In this document: piece after piece, positions 21,114 through 29,961 of the stretch
Layout: each line of letters begins with the position of its first letter
How positions within the stretch are numbered: the first letter of the stretch is position 1
Source of the DNA: Xenorhabdus griffiniae
GTDB taxonomy: Bacteria > Pseudomonadota > Gammaproteobacteria > Enterobacterales > Enterobacteriaceae
DNA: 64,000 bases
Reading direction: 5' to 3'
Assembly (NCBI RefSeq): GCF_037265215.1
Contig: NZ_CP147737.1
Coordinates: 1,520,001-1,584,000 of the forward strand
The notes under the pieces: generated by a model
Told to the model about the DNA's origin: nothing
Seen by the model: only the letters and a program-made list of their open reading frames with translations
Databases searched by the model: none
Translations under genes and position numbers: made by a program

Positions 21114-21599
21114 ATGTATCATCATTACCTGAATACTCCAGAAGGATTTCCCAAGCCTTATGTACATATCACTGCGGACGATGAAGGAGTAACCAGTATC
21201 TATTTCGTCAATGAAAAGAAAGAATTAGAATCGAAGAGTGTGATAACCAGGCAGTGCACGAAAGAGTTGCAGGAATATTTTAAAGGAAAACGGCTAACAT
21301 TTACCGTTCCCTTAAGTATGCAGGGAACTGAATTCCAAAAGCGTGTTTGGCAGAAACTGTGTAAAATTCCTTATGGAGAAATGTGGAGTTATAAACAGTT
21401 GGCGCTAACATTGGGATCGGTAAATTATTGTCGTGCGGTCGGTATGGCGAATTCACGCAACCCTATTTCTTTGATTGTGCCTTGTCATCGGGTGATTGGA
21501 CATGATGGTAAATTGGTTGGCTACACCGGTGGGCTGGATATCAAAAGGTGGCTACTCGATCATGAAAAGAATAGAAAGGTAAAAAGTAAACAGAATTAA
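21114..21599 (+). CDS. ogt: Methylated-DNA--protein-cysteine methyltransferase
   Basis: 161-residue suicide repair protein that removes methyl and larger alkyl groups from O6-guanine and O4-thymine by transfer to its own cysteine. The acceptor is Cys124 in ISLIVPCHRVIG, with the DNA-binding helix-turn-helix LTLGSVNYCRAVGMANSRNP in front and the C-terminal GYTGGLDIKRWLLDHE. The N-terminal ribonuclease-H-like domain is short, as in Ogt and unlike Ada. The ATG is preceded by GGAGG. It is not at this location in E. coli; it forms the plus-strand side of a seam with cspE. A 33-codon ORF precedes it. Confidence 0.93.
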   Translation: MYHHYLNTPEGFPKPYVHITADDEGVTSIYFVNEKKELESKSVITRQCTKELQEYFKGKRLTFTVPLSMQGTEFQKRVWQKLCKIPYGEMWSYKQLALTLGSVNYCRAVGMANSRNPISLIVPCHRVIGHDGKLVGYTGGLDIKRWLLDHEKNRKVKSKQN

Positions 21600-21788
21600 A
21601 ATAAAACGCTAATTTATTTGTGAAATCACCATTGGCGTATAAAATCAATCAGTGTAATTAAACAAAAAGTGTGTTTTTTTACATTCGGTTATATGTTTCG
21701 TGATCTATGTTGCAGACAGTGGACTATATTATTTGCTGTACTGTACGTGACACAGAGTTCGTGTCTTTTTTATTAAAGGTAAGTTTTA

Positions 21789-21998
21789 ATGTCAAAAATT
21801 AAAGGTAACGTTAAGTGGTTCAATGAATCCAAAGGATTTGGTTTCATCACTCCAGAAGATGGTAGTAAAGATGTTTTTGTGCACTTTTCCGCCATTCAGT
21901 CTAGCGGATTCAAGACTCTGGCTGAAGGCCAAAAAGTAGAGTTTGAAATTACTGAGGGTGCGAAAGGTCCATCTGCTGCAAACGTTGTCGCAATCTAA
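21789..21998 (+). CDS. cspE: CspE-type cold-shock protein
   Basis: 69-residue single OB-fold nucleic-acid chaperone. Both RNA-binding motifs are intact: RNP1 KGFGFI and RNP2 VFVHF, and the protein ([20 protein letters not shown]...) is close to E. coli CspE over its whole length, with CspE chosen over CspA/CspC mainly because crcB and lipA follow as in E. coli. About 190 bp of non-coding DNA lies upstream and probably includes a transcribed leader. A strong terminator follows. Confidence 0.95.
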   Translation: MSKIKGNVKWFNESKGFGFITPEDGSKDVFVHFSAIQSSGFKTLAEGQKVEFEITEGAKGPSAANVVAI

Positions 21999-22019
21999 TT
22001 TCGAATCCCGTATTCTGAA

Positions 22020-22047
22020 AACCCGTTTTGATAACGGGTTTTTTTAT
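22020..22047 (+). terminator. cspE intrinsic terminator
   Basis: 8-bp stem AACCCGTT / AACGGGTT with a 5-nt loop followed by TTTTTT (interrupted only by the stem end), 22 nt after the cspE stop codon. Confidence 0.92.
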
Positions 22048-22055
22048 TAGCTTTT

Positions 22056-22147
22056 AGGCTAATCGTCTTTCAAGATACGTCTTATATCTCCTACTACGCG
22101 GGGAAATATAGACAAGCAAAGCTGCAACTTGAAGTTGGATTAGTATA
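22056..22147 (-). repeat. Palindromic MITE-like element, copy D (diverged)
   Basis: About 92 bp, read best on the minus strand: TATACTAATCCAACTTCAAG at one end, TCGTCTTTCAAGATACGTC at the other, and a decayed central hairpin (CTCCTACTACGCGGGG). It corresponds to copy F in opposite orientation with several substitutions and a short internal deletion. It lies between the cspE terminator and the crcB stop codon. Confidence 0.78.
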
Positions 22148-22152
22148 GATAG

Positions 22153-22527
22153 TTACAGTTTGTTCATCATGGCAAAAGCCAATATTGTCATCAACAATGA
22201 GCCGATTATATTCACCAAAATACTAAACAGTGCCCAACCTATTTTTCCGACCTGCAATAAGTGAACGACTTCAGCGGAAAAGGTGGAAAAGGTCGTTAGC
22301 CCACCGCAAAACCCTGTCGTTAGCATCATCTTCCAAACCGGATCGAGATGTGTGGCTTTGTTAAAATAGGCCAAACCCAATCCAATGATAAAGGCACCAA
22401 GACAATTTGCCGTCAGCGTACCAACGGCAATAGGGGAAGCAGGTGTATTTAGGCGAAGGCTGATGAGCCAGCGTAGTACACTACCCAAGCCACCACCAAT
22501 AAATACAGCAAATATAATATTCATCAT
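22153..22527 (-). CDS. crcB: Fluoride-specific ion channel FluC
   Basis: 124-residue, four-helix membrane protein that works as an antiparallel dimer and lets fluoride leave the cell. Family landmarks are [16 protein letters not shown] in helix 1, the pore Asn in [10 protein letters not shown], and [16 protein letters not shown], which contains the phenylalanine box and the central sodium-site region. No fluoride riboswitch is apparent upstream. It lies 15 nt after lipA in the same direction, so the two may be cotranscribed; in E. coli crcB is also between cspE and the lip genes. Confidence 0.95.
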   Translation of the reverse strand: MMNIIFAVFIGGGLGSVLRWLISLRLNTPASPIAVGTLTANCLGAFIIGLGLAYFNKATHLDPVWKMMLTTGFCGGLTTFSTFSAEVVHLLQVGKIGWALFSILVNIIGSLLMTILAFAMMNKL

Positions 22528-22542
22528 GATGGTGGCAACAGA

Positions 22543-23508
22543 TTATTTGATCTCTACGCCCTTGGCCTGCAAGTCAGCATGGTATGAAGAGCGAACAAAC
22601 GGACCGCAGGCAGCATGGGTAAAGCCCATTTCTAACGCGGCTTCTTTCATTTCATCGAATTCAGCGGGGCTGACATAACGCTGTACTGGCAGGTGATGGC
22701 GGCTTGGTTGTAAATATTGCCCCAAAGTCAGCATGGTAACACCGTGGCTACGCAAATCACGCATGACCTCTAAAATTTCTGCATTAGTTTCACCTAATCC
22801 CACCATCAAACCTGATTTGGTCGGAATATCTGGATGTGCTTCTTTGAATTTTTCCAGTAGTTTCAACGACCAGTCATAGTTAGCACCAGGACGAACTTGA
22901 CGATAAACCCGTGGTACGTTTTCCAAATTGTGGTTGAACACGTCAGGGGGAGTGGCAGTCAGTATTTCCAGAGCACGATCCATACGTCCGCGGAAATCTG
23001 GTACTAACGTTTCAATCTTAATTGACGGATTTTTTTCACGAATAGCCGTGATACAGTCAGCAAAATGTTGCGCACCACCATCACGCAGATCGTCACGGTC
23101 AACCGATGTAATAACGACATAACGCAGCCCCATGTCCTGGATAGTCTGCGCGAGCTTGATAGGTTCATTTGCATCAGGTGCATTTGGGCGACCATGAGCG
23201 ACGTCACAGAATGGACAGCGACGAGTACAGATGGCGCCAAGGATCATAAAAGTGGCGGTTCCGTGGTTAAAACACTCAGCAAGGTTAGGGCAGGAGGCTT
23301 CTTCACAGACAGAATGCAACCCATTTTTGCGCATTGCCGCTTTGATACCCTGAATGCGGCTGGAATCCGCAGGAAGTTTGATTTTCATCCACTCAGGTTT
23401 ACGCAAAAGTGCTTCACGTTCTGTGGCAATTGTTTTCACAGGGATCAAAGCCATCTTGTCTGCGTCGCGGTATTTGACACCTCGTTCCATCTGAATTGGT
23501 TTACTCAT
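22543..23508 (-). CDS. lipA: Lipoyl synthase
   Basis: 321-residue radical-SAM enzyme that inserts two sulfurs into octanoyl-carrier domains. Both iron-sulfur clusters can be traced: the auxiliary cluster [12 protein letters not shown], the radical-SAM motif CTRRCPFC, and the C-terminal RSSYHAD serine that ligates the auxiliary cluster. Same length as E. coli LipA. It acts after LipB, encoded 118 nt upstream in the same direction. The E. coli tatE neighbour is absent. Confidence 0.97.
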   Translation of the reverse strand: MSKPIQMERGVKYRDADKMALIPVKTIATEREALLRKPEWMKIKLPADSSRIQGIKAAMRKNGLHSVCEEASCPNLAECFNHGTATFMILGAICTRRCPFCDVAHGRPNAPDANEPIKLAQTIQDMGLRYVVITSVDRDDLRDGGAQHFADCITAIREKNPSIKIETLVPDFRGRMDRALEILTATPPDVFNHNLENVPRVYRQVRPGANYDWSLKLLEKFKEAHPDIPTKSGLMVGLGETNAEILEVMRDLRSHGVTMLTLGQYLQPSRHHLPVQRYVSPAEFDEMKEAALEMGFTHAACGPFVRSSYHADLQAKGVEIK

Positions 23509-23626
23509 AATCGTGCTTCTTCCAGTTATATTCTTCAGATTTTGACTTACTGCCTGATGGTTATGAGAAAAATATCGAGGGCAATAAATCCATTCAAATT
23601 TTTTTGAAAAATGTTAAAAAATTATA

Positions 23627-24280
23627 TCATCTTTCATCGATGAGTTGGAATCCCAAGAGCTGACAGAATTTTTCCACCAGAATGGGTTGTACATCTTCAA
23701 TGGTCACTCCGGTGACGAAGTCACTGAGTTGGACCATTTGCATTCCTGCATAACCACAAGGGTTTATGCGTAAAAATGGTTGTAAGTCCATTGCAATATT
23801 CAGTGCCAGACCGTGGAAAGAGCATCCTTTTCGGATACGCAACCCAAGGGAACATATTTTGTTACCTGCGACATAAACTCCGGGAGCATCTGGGCGGGCA
23901 TATGATTCCACGCCAAAATGCGCCAGCGTTTCGATGACGGTATTTTCGATTGAAGTGACCAATTGCCGCACCCCAATTTTTGACCGTTTTAAGTCAATCA
24001 AAACATACATGACCTGCTGTCCGGGACCATGATAAGTAATCTGTCCTCCTCTGTCTGACTGAACGACAGGGATATCACCAGGTGCAAGTATATGTTCAGC
24101 TTTGCCGGCTTGGCCTTGCGTAAATACTTTTTCGTGCTGGACAAGCCAGATTTCATCAGGTGTTTCCGTTGTACGTTGCTCGGTAAACTGGTGCATAGCA
24201 TCAGAAACCGGTTCGTAGGGTTGAATACCTAACTGGCGTAAAATAATGGTGTTATGTTGCAATGGAAATTTCACATTCAT
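23627..24280 (-). CDS. lipB: Octanoyl-[ACP]:protein N-octanoyltransferase
   Basis: Transfers octanoate from acyl carrier protein to lipoyl domains, the step before LipA. The catalytic region is [38 protein letters not shown] in outline, with the conserved lysine in NKICS and the nucleophilic cysteine in INPCGYAG; the upstream [16 protein letters not shown] block binds substrate. The start is uncertain: an in-frame GTG at 24325 is open, I give the ATG at 24280 (217 residues), and a TTG at about 24262 would match the E. coli length. None has a clear Shine-Dalgarno. Confidence 0.93.
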   Translation of the reverse strand: MNVKFPLQHNTIILRQLGIQPYEPVSDAMHQFTEQRTTETPDEIWLVQHEKVFTQGQAGKAEHILAPGDIPVVQSDRGGQITYHGPGQQVMYVLIDLKRSKIGVRQLVTSIENTVIETLAHFGVESYARPDAPGVYVAGNKICSLGLRIRKGCSFHGLALNIAMDLQPFLRINPCGYAGMQMVQLSDFVTGVTIEDVQPILVEKFCQLLGFQLIDER

Positions 24281-24444
24281 TAACAAAAAGTGCCCGCCAG
24301 TATAACGCTGTAATATGATTCCCACCAGTTTGAGAATGCCTTAATGCAACAATATTGTTCATTAGGCGAATATATTTTTATTTTATATTATCATGGTTAT
24401 ATATTTTGACGATTTTCCCTTTAATCTCCTGTTTGAGCTAGCAG

Positions 24445-25905
24445 ATGGTCAAAAAAAACCAATTCCTGATTGTGGGGCATCTTTGTAGTTTCCTGGTGCT
24501 CCTTTACAGCCTCTCAATGTTGCTGCCTACTTTTGTGGCTCTGTTTTATAAAGAAAAAAGTGTTTTTGCTTTTTTTGAGACATTTGTCATTGGCTTGGTT
24601 ACAGGTGGAATAGGCTGGTACTTTACCCGTAAAACCAAGGCACAGCCCAGTACACAAGATGGATTTCTTATCATTGTACTTTTCTGGCTGTTGTTCTCAT
24701 TGCTGAGTGCTTTGCCTTTTGTACTCGATAAAAGTTTAAACATCAATTTGGTAGATGCAATGTTTGAAGGGATATCTGGCATTACGACTACCGGAGCCAC
24801 GGTATTGAATGATGTTTCAGCCCTGCCCAAATCCGTGCTCTATTATCGCGCTCAGCTCAATTTTATTGGTGGTTTGGGAGTCATTGTCCTTGCTGTTGCC
24901 ATCTTGCCTTTATTGGGGATTGGTGGCGCCAAACTCTATCAATCAGAAATGCCTGGCCCTTTCAAAGAAGAACGGTTGACTCCCCGGCTTGCGGATGGTG
25001 CCAAGAGTTTATGGGTAGTGTATTTGCTGCTGGGCGGACTCTGTTCAGCCAGTTTTTGGGCCGCAGGAATGTCGTGGTTTGACGCTATCTGTCATGGGAT
25101 CTCAACGGTTTCTTTGGGCGGATTTTCTACTCGCAATGAGAGTCTTGGTTATTACGACAGTGCAGCCATTGAAATGGTGGGCGGTATTTTTTCAGTTCTG
25201 TCAGCCGTCAACTTTACGCTCTATTTTGTTGCCCTGACGGGGAGGAGTTTAAAACCGCTGCTAAAAAATGCTGAATTGCAATTTTTCTTACTGGTATTGG
25301 CGGTGATCGTTGGCATTATCTGGTTAGAATTATACCGTTCAGGCATGTATGGTGTGACAGAAGCCTTTGTTCACGGCTTTTTCATGACCAGCTCTATGAT
25401 GACGGATAATGGTTTAGCAACCTCTGATTATGCTCAATGGCCTCCCCATACAATATTGTTATTGCTGGCAGTGAGTTTTTTTGGTGGCTGCGTGGGATCA
25501 ACGTGTGGGGGCATTAAAGCTCTCCGTTTCATGATCCTGGCAAAACAGAGTGTTAGTGAGATTAACCAGCTTATTCATCCCAATGCCATTTCGACGATTA
25601 AAATTGGCAAATCTGTGGTTCAGGAAAGAGTGCTGCGTTCTGTCTGGGGATTCTTCTTTCTCTATGTCTTTTTTAGTTGTTTTTTTATCTGGGCCTTGAA
25701 TTTGCTCGGTTATGATTTGATGACGTCATTTGCCACTGCGGCTGCTTGTATTAATAATATGGGGATAGGATATGGCGCGACGGCGCAAGGATTCGGTGAT
25801 CTTGATCCTATAGCGAAATGGATGATGTGTGCGGCCATGCTGTTGGGAAGGCTAGAAATTTACCCAATATTGATTTTATGTTCAAAAACGTTTTGGCGTT
25901 TTTGA
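24445..25905 (+). CDS. trkH: TrkH-family potassium uptake channel subunit
   Basis: 486-residue membrane protein of the TrkH/KtrB superfamily, with four M1-P-M2-like repeats. The four pore loops are visible, each with the selectivity-filter glycine: GITTTGATVLND, TVSLGGFSTRNE, MTDNGLATSDY and NNMGIGYGAT. It normally works with a cytoplasmic TrkA regulator, which is not encoded nearby. It is more diverged from E. coli TrkH than neighbouring proteins are from their counterparts, so it may be a second paralogue; the symbol is given for family. It lies in opposite orientation between lipB and ybeD, where E. coli has ybeF, so it is an insertion or replacement in a conserved block. Confidence 0.85.
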   Translation: MVKKNQFLIVGHLCSFLVLLYSLSMLLPTFVALFYKEKSVFAFFETFVIGLVTGGIGWYFTRKTKAQPSTQDGFLIIVLFWLLFSLLSALPFVLDKSLNINLVDAMFEGISGITTTGATVLNDVSALPKSVLYYRAQLNFIGGLGVIVLAVAILPLLGIGGAKLYQSEMPGPFKEERLTPRLADGAKSLWVVYLLLGGLCSASFWAAGMSWFDAICHGISTVSLGGFSTRNESLGYYDSAAIEMVGGIFSVLSAVNFTLYFVALTGRSLKPLLKNAELQFFLLVLAVIVGIIWLELYRSGMYGVTEAFVHGFFMTSSMMTDNGLATSDYAQWPPHTILLLLAVSFFGGCVGSTCGGIKALRFMILAKQSVSEINQLIHPNAISTIKIGKSVVQERVLRSVWGFFFLYVFFSCFFIWALNLLGYDLMTSFATAAACINNMGIGYGATAQGFGDLDPIAKWMMCAAMLLGRLEIYPILILCSKTFWRF

Positions 25906-26003
25906 TCAGAATGTTAGAGCGAACATCAATTAATTTTATGGTGTATTGGGCTAAGTCTCCACGAAATAATCATCTTTGCATTTGACTCAATGTTTTTTAT
26001 TAA

Positions 26004-26031
26004 CAATGCGCTGACGTGTATCAGCGCATTG
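26004..26031. terminator. Shared terminator between trkH and ybeD
   Basis: Perfect 11-bp inverted repeat CAATGCGCTGA / TCAGCGCATTG with a 6-nt loop between the convergent stops. A T-rich tail (TATTTTAAT) follows on the plus strand and TTAATAAAAAA on the minus strand, so it mainly ends the trkH transcript and perhaps both. Confidence 0.8.
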
Positions 26032-26057
26032 TATTTTAATGAATCGAGATTGGACTA

Positions 26058-26321
26058 TTACAGTACAACGCGAACCAACTCTAACTGCCCCAATTCTTCA
26101 TACAGCGTTTCAACTTGCTCAATATGTGTCGCATTGATGGTAATAGAGACGGAATGGTAATTGCCTTTGCTGCTGGGTTTCACGGCTGGAGAATAATCGC
26201 CAGGGGCATGGCGTTGAACAACTTCAATCACTTGATCCACCAGCTCAGGTTGAGCCAAGCCCATCACTTTGTAGGTGAATGAGCAAGGAAACTCAAGCAG
26301 TTCATTTAATTTCGTTTTCAT
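26058..26321 (-). CDS. ybeD: YbeD (DUF493) small protein
   Basis: 87-residue protein of the UPF0250/DUF493 family with an ACT-like ferredoxin fold; molecular function unknown. It has the same length as E. coli YbeD and the conserved features [17 protein letters not shown] and [23 protein letters not shown]. In E. coli it lies between dacA and lipB. Here it keeps its place downstream of dacA, but a palindromic element fills the gap to dacA and trkH separates it from lipB. Confidence 0.92.
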   Translation of the reverse strand: MKTKLNELLEFPCSFTYKVMGLAQPELVDQVIEVVQRHAPGDYSPAVKPSSKGNYHSVSITINATHIEQVETLYEELGQLELVRVVL

Positions 26322-26401
26322 GGGTATTCCTAAAATATCTTTGCCACGACATCATGGTTGATTTGCCGTGGCGTGGTAATTTTCTAACGGTATGTAATTA
26401 A

Positions 26402-26507
26402 TGTACGCGTCAAACTTCAAGTTTCAATTTACAACACGCTATGAAGCCCTGATATCTCCCCGCGAAGCGGGGAGATATCATATGCATCTTGAAGTGAGAT
26501 TGGTATA
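26402..26507 (+). repeat. Palindromic MITE-like element, copy E
   Basis: 106 bp between ybeD and dacA. The left end TGTACGCGTCAAACTTCAAG and the right end GCATCTTGAAGTGAGATTGG then TATA form imperfect terminal repeats. The centre is a perfect 13-bp inverted repeat, GATATCTCCCCGC / GCGGGGAGATATC, with a GAA loop at 26451-26479, the strongest hairpin of the family in this window. In the transcript it would sit just after dacA and could act as an mRNA 3' end. Confidence 0.86.
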
Positions 26508-26534
26508 TAGGCTCAATATCTGGCTTTCAAGAGA

Positions 26535-27743
26535 TTAGCCGAACCAATGATGGAACATCAGCCGGATATAGTCGATCATACGGCTAAAGAAGCCACCTTC
26601 TTTGACTTCCTGCATCACAACTAATGGACGTTGTTCAATGGTTTTACCATCAAGCTGGAAGTTGATAGTTCCGACAACTTGATTTTTAGCGAGTGGTGCG
26701 TGCAGTTCGGTATTGTTCAATACATAGCTGGCTTTCAGGTCTTTCAAACGGCCACGGGGGATAGTCAGGTAAACGTTTTTGTCAACACCCAATTGCACCT
26801 TATCAGTATCGCCATACCAGATTGGCTCTGACGCAAATTCTTTACCAACTTGTAGTGGTGAAACCGTTTCGAAGAAGCGGAAACCCCAAGTCAATAATTT
26901 TTTGCTGTCGGTTTCACGTCCCTTAAAGGTTGGGCTGCCCATTACGGCAGAAATCAAGCGCATATTGCCTTCGGTAGCAGAAGCAACAAGGTTATATCCC
27001 GCACCACTAGTATGGCCCGTTTTAATACCGTCAACATTCAAGCTCTTATCCCATAACAAGCCATTACGATTAGGCTGACGAATGTTGTTGTAAGTAAAAT
27101 CTTTTTCTTTGTAGATAGCATATTCATCCGGTACATCACGGATCAGGGCTTGGCCAATCAATGCCATATCATGAGCAGAGCTATATTGGCCGGGGGCGTC
27201 CAGGCCATGAACGGTTTGAAAATGGGTATTTTTCAGCCCCAAATTTTGCACATATTGATTCATTAAGCTAACGAATGCGTCTTGACTGCCTGCTACATAG
27301 TCTGCCATCGCAACGCAGGCATCGTTGCCAGATTGCAAGTTGATACCGCGGGAGAGCATAGCGACAGAAACTTGGTCACCGGGTTTTAAAAACATCAGGG
27401 ACGAGCCTTTAAAGACCGGATTACCCGTTGCCCAGGCATCTTTACCTACAGTAACAATATCATCTGGTTTGATTTTTCCTGACTTAATGGCCTGACCAAT
27501 GACGTAGCTGGTCATCATTTTGGTCAGACTGGCCGGATCGCGGCGGACATCTGCATCTTTTTCAGCTAATACCTTTCCTGAGTTGTAATCAATCAGAATA
27601 TAGGCTTCTGAATCCAGTTCTGGTACACCAGGGATCATGGTTTTGAAATTATCATCCGCGTAGGCAGATGCGGAAATGCTGGCAGCCAGAGCAATGCCTA
27701 ATGTGGCTCTTTTAATAAAACGGGAAGTAACTATGTATTTCAT
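26535..27743 (-). CDS. dacA: D-alanyl-D-alanine carboxypeptidase, PBP5
   Basis: 402-residue penicillin-binding protein 5, which trims the terminal D-Ala from peptidoglycan stem peptides. A signal peptide ends near SASAYA; the catalytic triad motifs are SLTK (in [11 protein letters not shown]), SGN (in [11 protein letters not shown]) and KTG (in [11 protein letters not shown]). A beta-rich C-terminal domain ends in the amphipathic anchor [18 protein letters not shown] that ties it to the inner membrane. It follows rlpA in the same direction after about 160 bp with a hairpin between them. Confidence 0.97.
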   Translation of the reverse strand: MKYIVTSRFIKRATLGIALAASISASAYADDNFKTMIPGVPELDSEAYILIDYNSGKVLAEKDADVRRDPASLTKMMTSYVIGQAIKSGKIKPDDIVTVGKDAWATGNPVFKGSSLMFLKPGDQVSVAMLSRGINLQSGNDACVAMADYVAGSQDAFVSLMNQYVQNLGLKNTHFQTVHGLDAPGQYSSAHDMALIGQALIRDVPDEYAIYKEKDFTYNNIRQPNRNGLLWDKSLNVDGIKTGHTSGAGYNLVASATEGNMRLISAVMGSPTFKGRETDSKKLLTWGFRFFETVSPLQVGKEFASEPIWYGDTDKVQLGVDKNVYLTIPRGRLKDLKASYVLNNTELHAPLAKNQVVGTINFQLDGKTIEQRPLVVMQEVKEGGFFSRMIDYIRLMFHHWFG

Positions 27744-27847
27744 GATTGATTAGATAACATCCGTGAGAGAAGGATTGATAATAAATGACATAATAACAAA
27801 TGAAAAAAAGCTGACATTAAACAAAACTGAGTGCAGCAGATTTATCT

Positions 27848-27875
27848 GCCTGCTGACAGGAAAATATCAGCAGGC
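27848..27875. terminator. Hairpin between rlpA and dacA
   Basis: Perfect 9-bp inverted repeat GCCTGCTGA / TCAGCAGGC with a 10-nt loop, 31 nt after the rlpA stop on the minus strand. No U-tract follows, so full termination is doubtful; it may protect the upstream mRNA or cause partial termination before dacA. Confidence 0.5.
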
Positions 27876-27906
27876 GGTGATGTTATTTATCGCTGTGTTT
27901 AAGGGA

Positions 27907-28824
27907 TCAGGGAGCAACAATAAACGAAGATTGCTGCATCTGATCTGTCAATTTCTTTTGTAATTCCATAGCTTGCTGGCGGCTATTGAATGGGCCAAGC
28001 TGGACGCGATAAACATTACCAAATGGGATAATACGTCCTTGAACATTAAAGCGCTGGCTCAAGGTTTGCTGCCATTCTTTGGCTTTTTGTTCAGCACTGA
28101 TTGCACCTACTTGCACCATGTAACCGTTTGTTGATTCAGGTGCAGGGGAGGTAATAGCTTGTTCAACGGGTGGTTGTTGCTCTGTCTTCTCGTCAGCAGA
28201 ATTGCTTGTTACAGCAGGAAGCATTGATGATTGAGAGCTAAGATTAGGTCTTTCAGGTAAAGCAAAGCTCTGTTTAACAATCGTCGATCCTTCTGTTCCC
28301 AAACCAGAAAGTGAGCCATCAGGTGAAACGAGAATACCATCCAGTTTCACTTTGCTCTGTGGCATCAAATTGAGCCGCTCTGCTGCTGCATGAGATAACT
28401 CAATGATTTTTCCAGGCTTATTGTAAGGGCCTCGATCATTGATCCTGACAATCATCATGCGTCCATTGCTTAAGTTAGTGACACGAACATAACTTGGAAT
28501 AGGCAGTGTCGGGTGCGCTGCCGCTAAAGCATAGCGATTCGCTCGTTCACCAATTGCTGTCAGCTTTCCATTGGATTCTTCACCGAACCAACTGGCATAG
28601 CCTGTCTGGGTAAAGTGAGCAAGGTCTTGCACTATGTGATAGGTTTGCCCATCCCGCTGATAATCTCGGTTAGCACTTGGATGGTAAGGCTCATATTGAG
28701 GCTCCGCCCCCAAAACATCACGTGTTGGAACTGGGGGAAGAGAAGATGTCTGATCGTTACCGGTTATGTTACAGCCTGACATCAGTACCGCTACGATGCT
28801 AAGTATAAGCCACTGTTGACGCAT
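27907..28824 (-). CDS. rlpA: Septal-ring lipoprotein RlpA
   Basis: 305-residue outer-membrane lipoprotein; homologues cut or bind denuded glycan strands at the septum. The signal peptide ends in the lipobox VLMSGC with Cys18. A double-psi beta-barrel domain follows (about 75-165: QTGYASWFGEESNGKLTAIGE, AHPTLPIPSYVRVTNLSNG, VRINDRGPYNKPGKIIELSHAAAERL), then a Ser/Pro/Gln-rich linker, then a C-terminal SPOR domain (about 230-305) that binds peptidoglycan lacking stem peptides. Shorter than E. coli RlpA (about 360) mainly in the linker. Twelve nt downstream of mrdB. Confidence 0.94.
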   Translation of the reverse strand: MRQQWLILSIVAVLMSGCNITGNDQTSSLPPVPTRDVLGAEPQYEPYHPSANRDYQRDGQTYHIVQDLAHFTQTGYASWFGEESNGKLTAIGERANRYALAAAHPTLPIPSYVRVTNLSNGRMMIVRINDRGPYNKPGKIIELSHAAAERLNLMPQSKVKLDGILVSPDGSLSGLGTEGSTIVKQSFALPERPNLSSQSSMLPAVTSNSADEKTEQQPPVEQAITSPAPESTNGYMVQVGAISAEQKAKEWQQTLSQRFNVQGRIIPFGNVYRVQLGPFNSRQQAMELQKKLTDQMQQSSFIVAP

Positions 28825-28836
28825 GAAACTTCTTCC

Positions 28837-29949
28837 TCATAAACTTTTGGACAATAATTTACGATGCGTATGTATCGACATGATAATGCCGAACCCCGCC
28901 ATTAGGACAATTAATGCTGATCCCCCATAACTAATCAACGGCAGGGGAACACCGACTACCGGCAGGATACCGCTTACCATGCCGATATTGACAAAAACAT
29001 AGACAAAGAAAATCAGTATTAATCCTCCGACCATAACTCGGCCGAAAGTATTTTGTGCTTTGGTTGCAATAAACAGACCACGCATAATGACCAGCAAGTA
29101 GAGTGCCAGCAAAACTAGGACGCCAATTAACCCCAATTCTTCAGACAGAACGGCGAAAATAAAGTCAGTGTGTCGCTCCGGCAAGAATTCTAACTGCGAT
29201 TGGGTACCTTGTAGCCAGCCTTTTCCAAATATTCCCCCTGAACCAATAGCAATTTTGGATTGAATGATGTGATAGCCTTTGCCCAATGGGTCACTTTCTG
29301 GGTCCAATAGCATCATAACGCGGGCGCGTTGGTAATCATGCATCAGGAAGAACCACAATATTGGGATGAAACAGGCAAGCAGCAAAACAGCAACGCCAAT
29401 AAGTTTCCAATTCATCCCCGCCAGAAATAGGATGAATATCCCAGAAGCCGCAATCAAAATAGATGTACCTAAATCCGGTTGGGCTGCTACCAGTAGCGTA
29501 GGGGTGAAAATCAAAACCAGTGCAATGCCCGTATTTTTCAGCGAAGGTGGACAGAGATCTCGGTTCATAAAGCGAGCCACCATCAAAGGTACAGCGATTT
29601 TGGCAATTTCTGACGGCTGAAAACGTACAATGCCCAGATCTAACCAGCGTTGCGCTCCCTTACTGATCTGCCCAAAAACATCAACGAAGATGAGCAGGAT
29701 AACACAGGCAATATAGAGGTAAGGCGCCCAATTTTCGTACATGCGTGGCGGAACTTGAGCCAGGGCGAGCATCACGATAAGGCCCATGATGACTTGTCCT
29801 ATTTTCCGTTCCATCATATCCACGTCTTGCCCACTGGCGCTCCACATAATGAAAAGGCTATAGACCAGTAATGCCAGAACGCATAGCACTAATGGAATAT
29901 CTATATGGAGTCTGGTCCAGAAAGGAACCTTGTTTGGTGAATCTGTCAT
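28837..29949 (-). CDS. mrdB: Rod-shape peptidoglycan polymerase RodA
   Basis: 370-residue SEDS-family glycosyltransferase that polymerises glycan strands in the elongasome with PBP2. It has about ten membrane helices and the conserved SEDS stretches [51 protein letters not shown] and [27 protein letters not shown] at 29961 is open in frame, but I use the ATG at 29949 because it gives the E. coli start (MTD-PNK) and the same length. It begins 12 nt after the mrdA stop codon, so translation is probably linked. Confidence 0.96.
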   Translation of the reverse strand: MTDSPNKVPFWTRLHIDIPLVLCVLALLVYSLFIMWSASGQDVDMMERKIGQVIMGLIVMLALAQVPPRMYENWAPYLYIACVILLIFVDVFGQISKGAQRWLDLGIVRFQPSEIAKIAVPLMVARFMNRDLCPPSLKNTGIALVLIFTPTLLVAAQPDLGTSILIAASGIFILFLAGMNWKLIGVAVLLLACFIPILWFFLMHDYQRARVMMLLDPESDPLGKGYHIIQSKIAIGSGGIFGKGWLQGTQSQLEFLPERHTDFIFAVLSEELGLIGVLVLLALYLLVIMRGLFIATKAQNTFGRVMVGGLILIFFVYVFVNIGMVSGILPVVGVPLPLISYGGSALIVLMAGFGIIMSIHTHRKLLSKSL

Positions 29950-29961
29950 GATATTACTCAA

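Noticed and set aside
22528..22542. Fluoride riboswitch before crcB
   Set aside because: Only 15 nt separate lipA from crcB, too little for that aptamer, and none is seen upstream of lipA.
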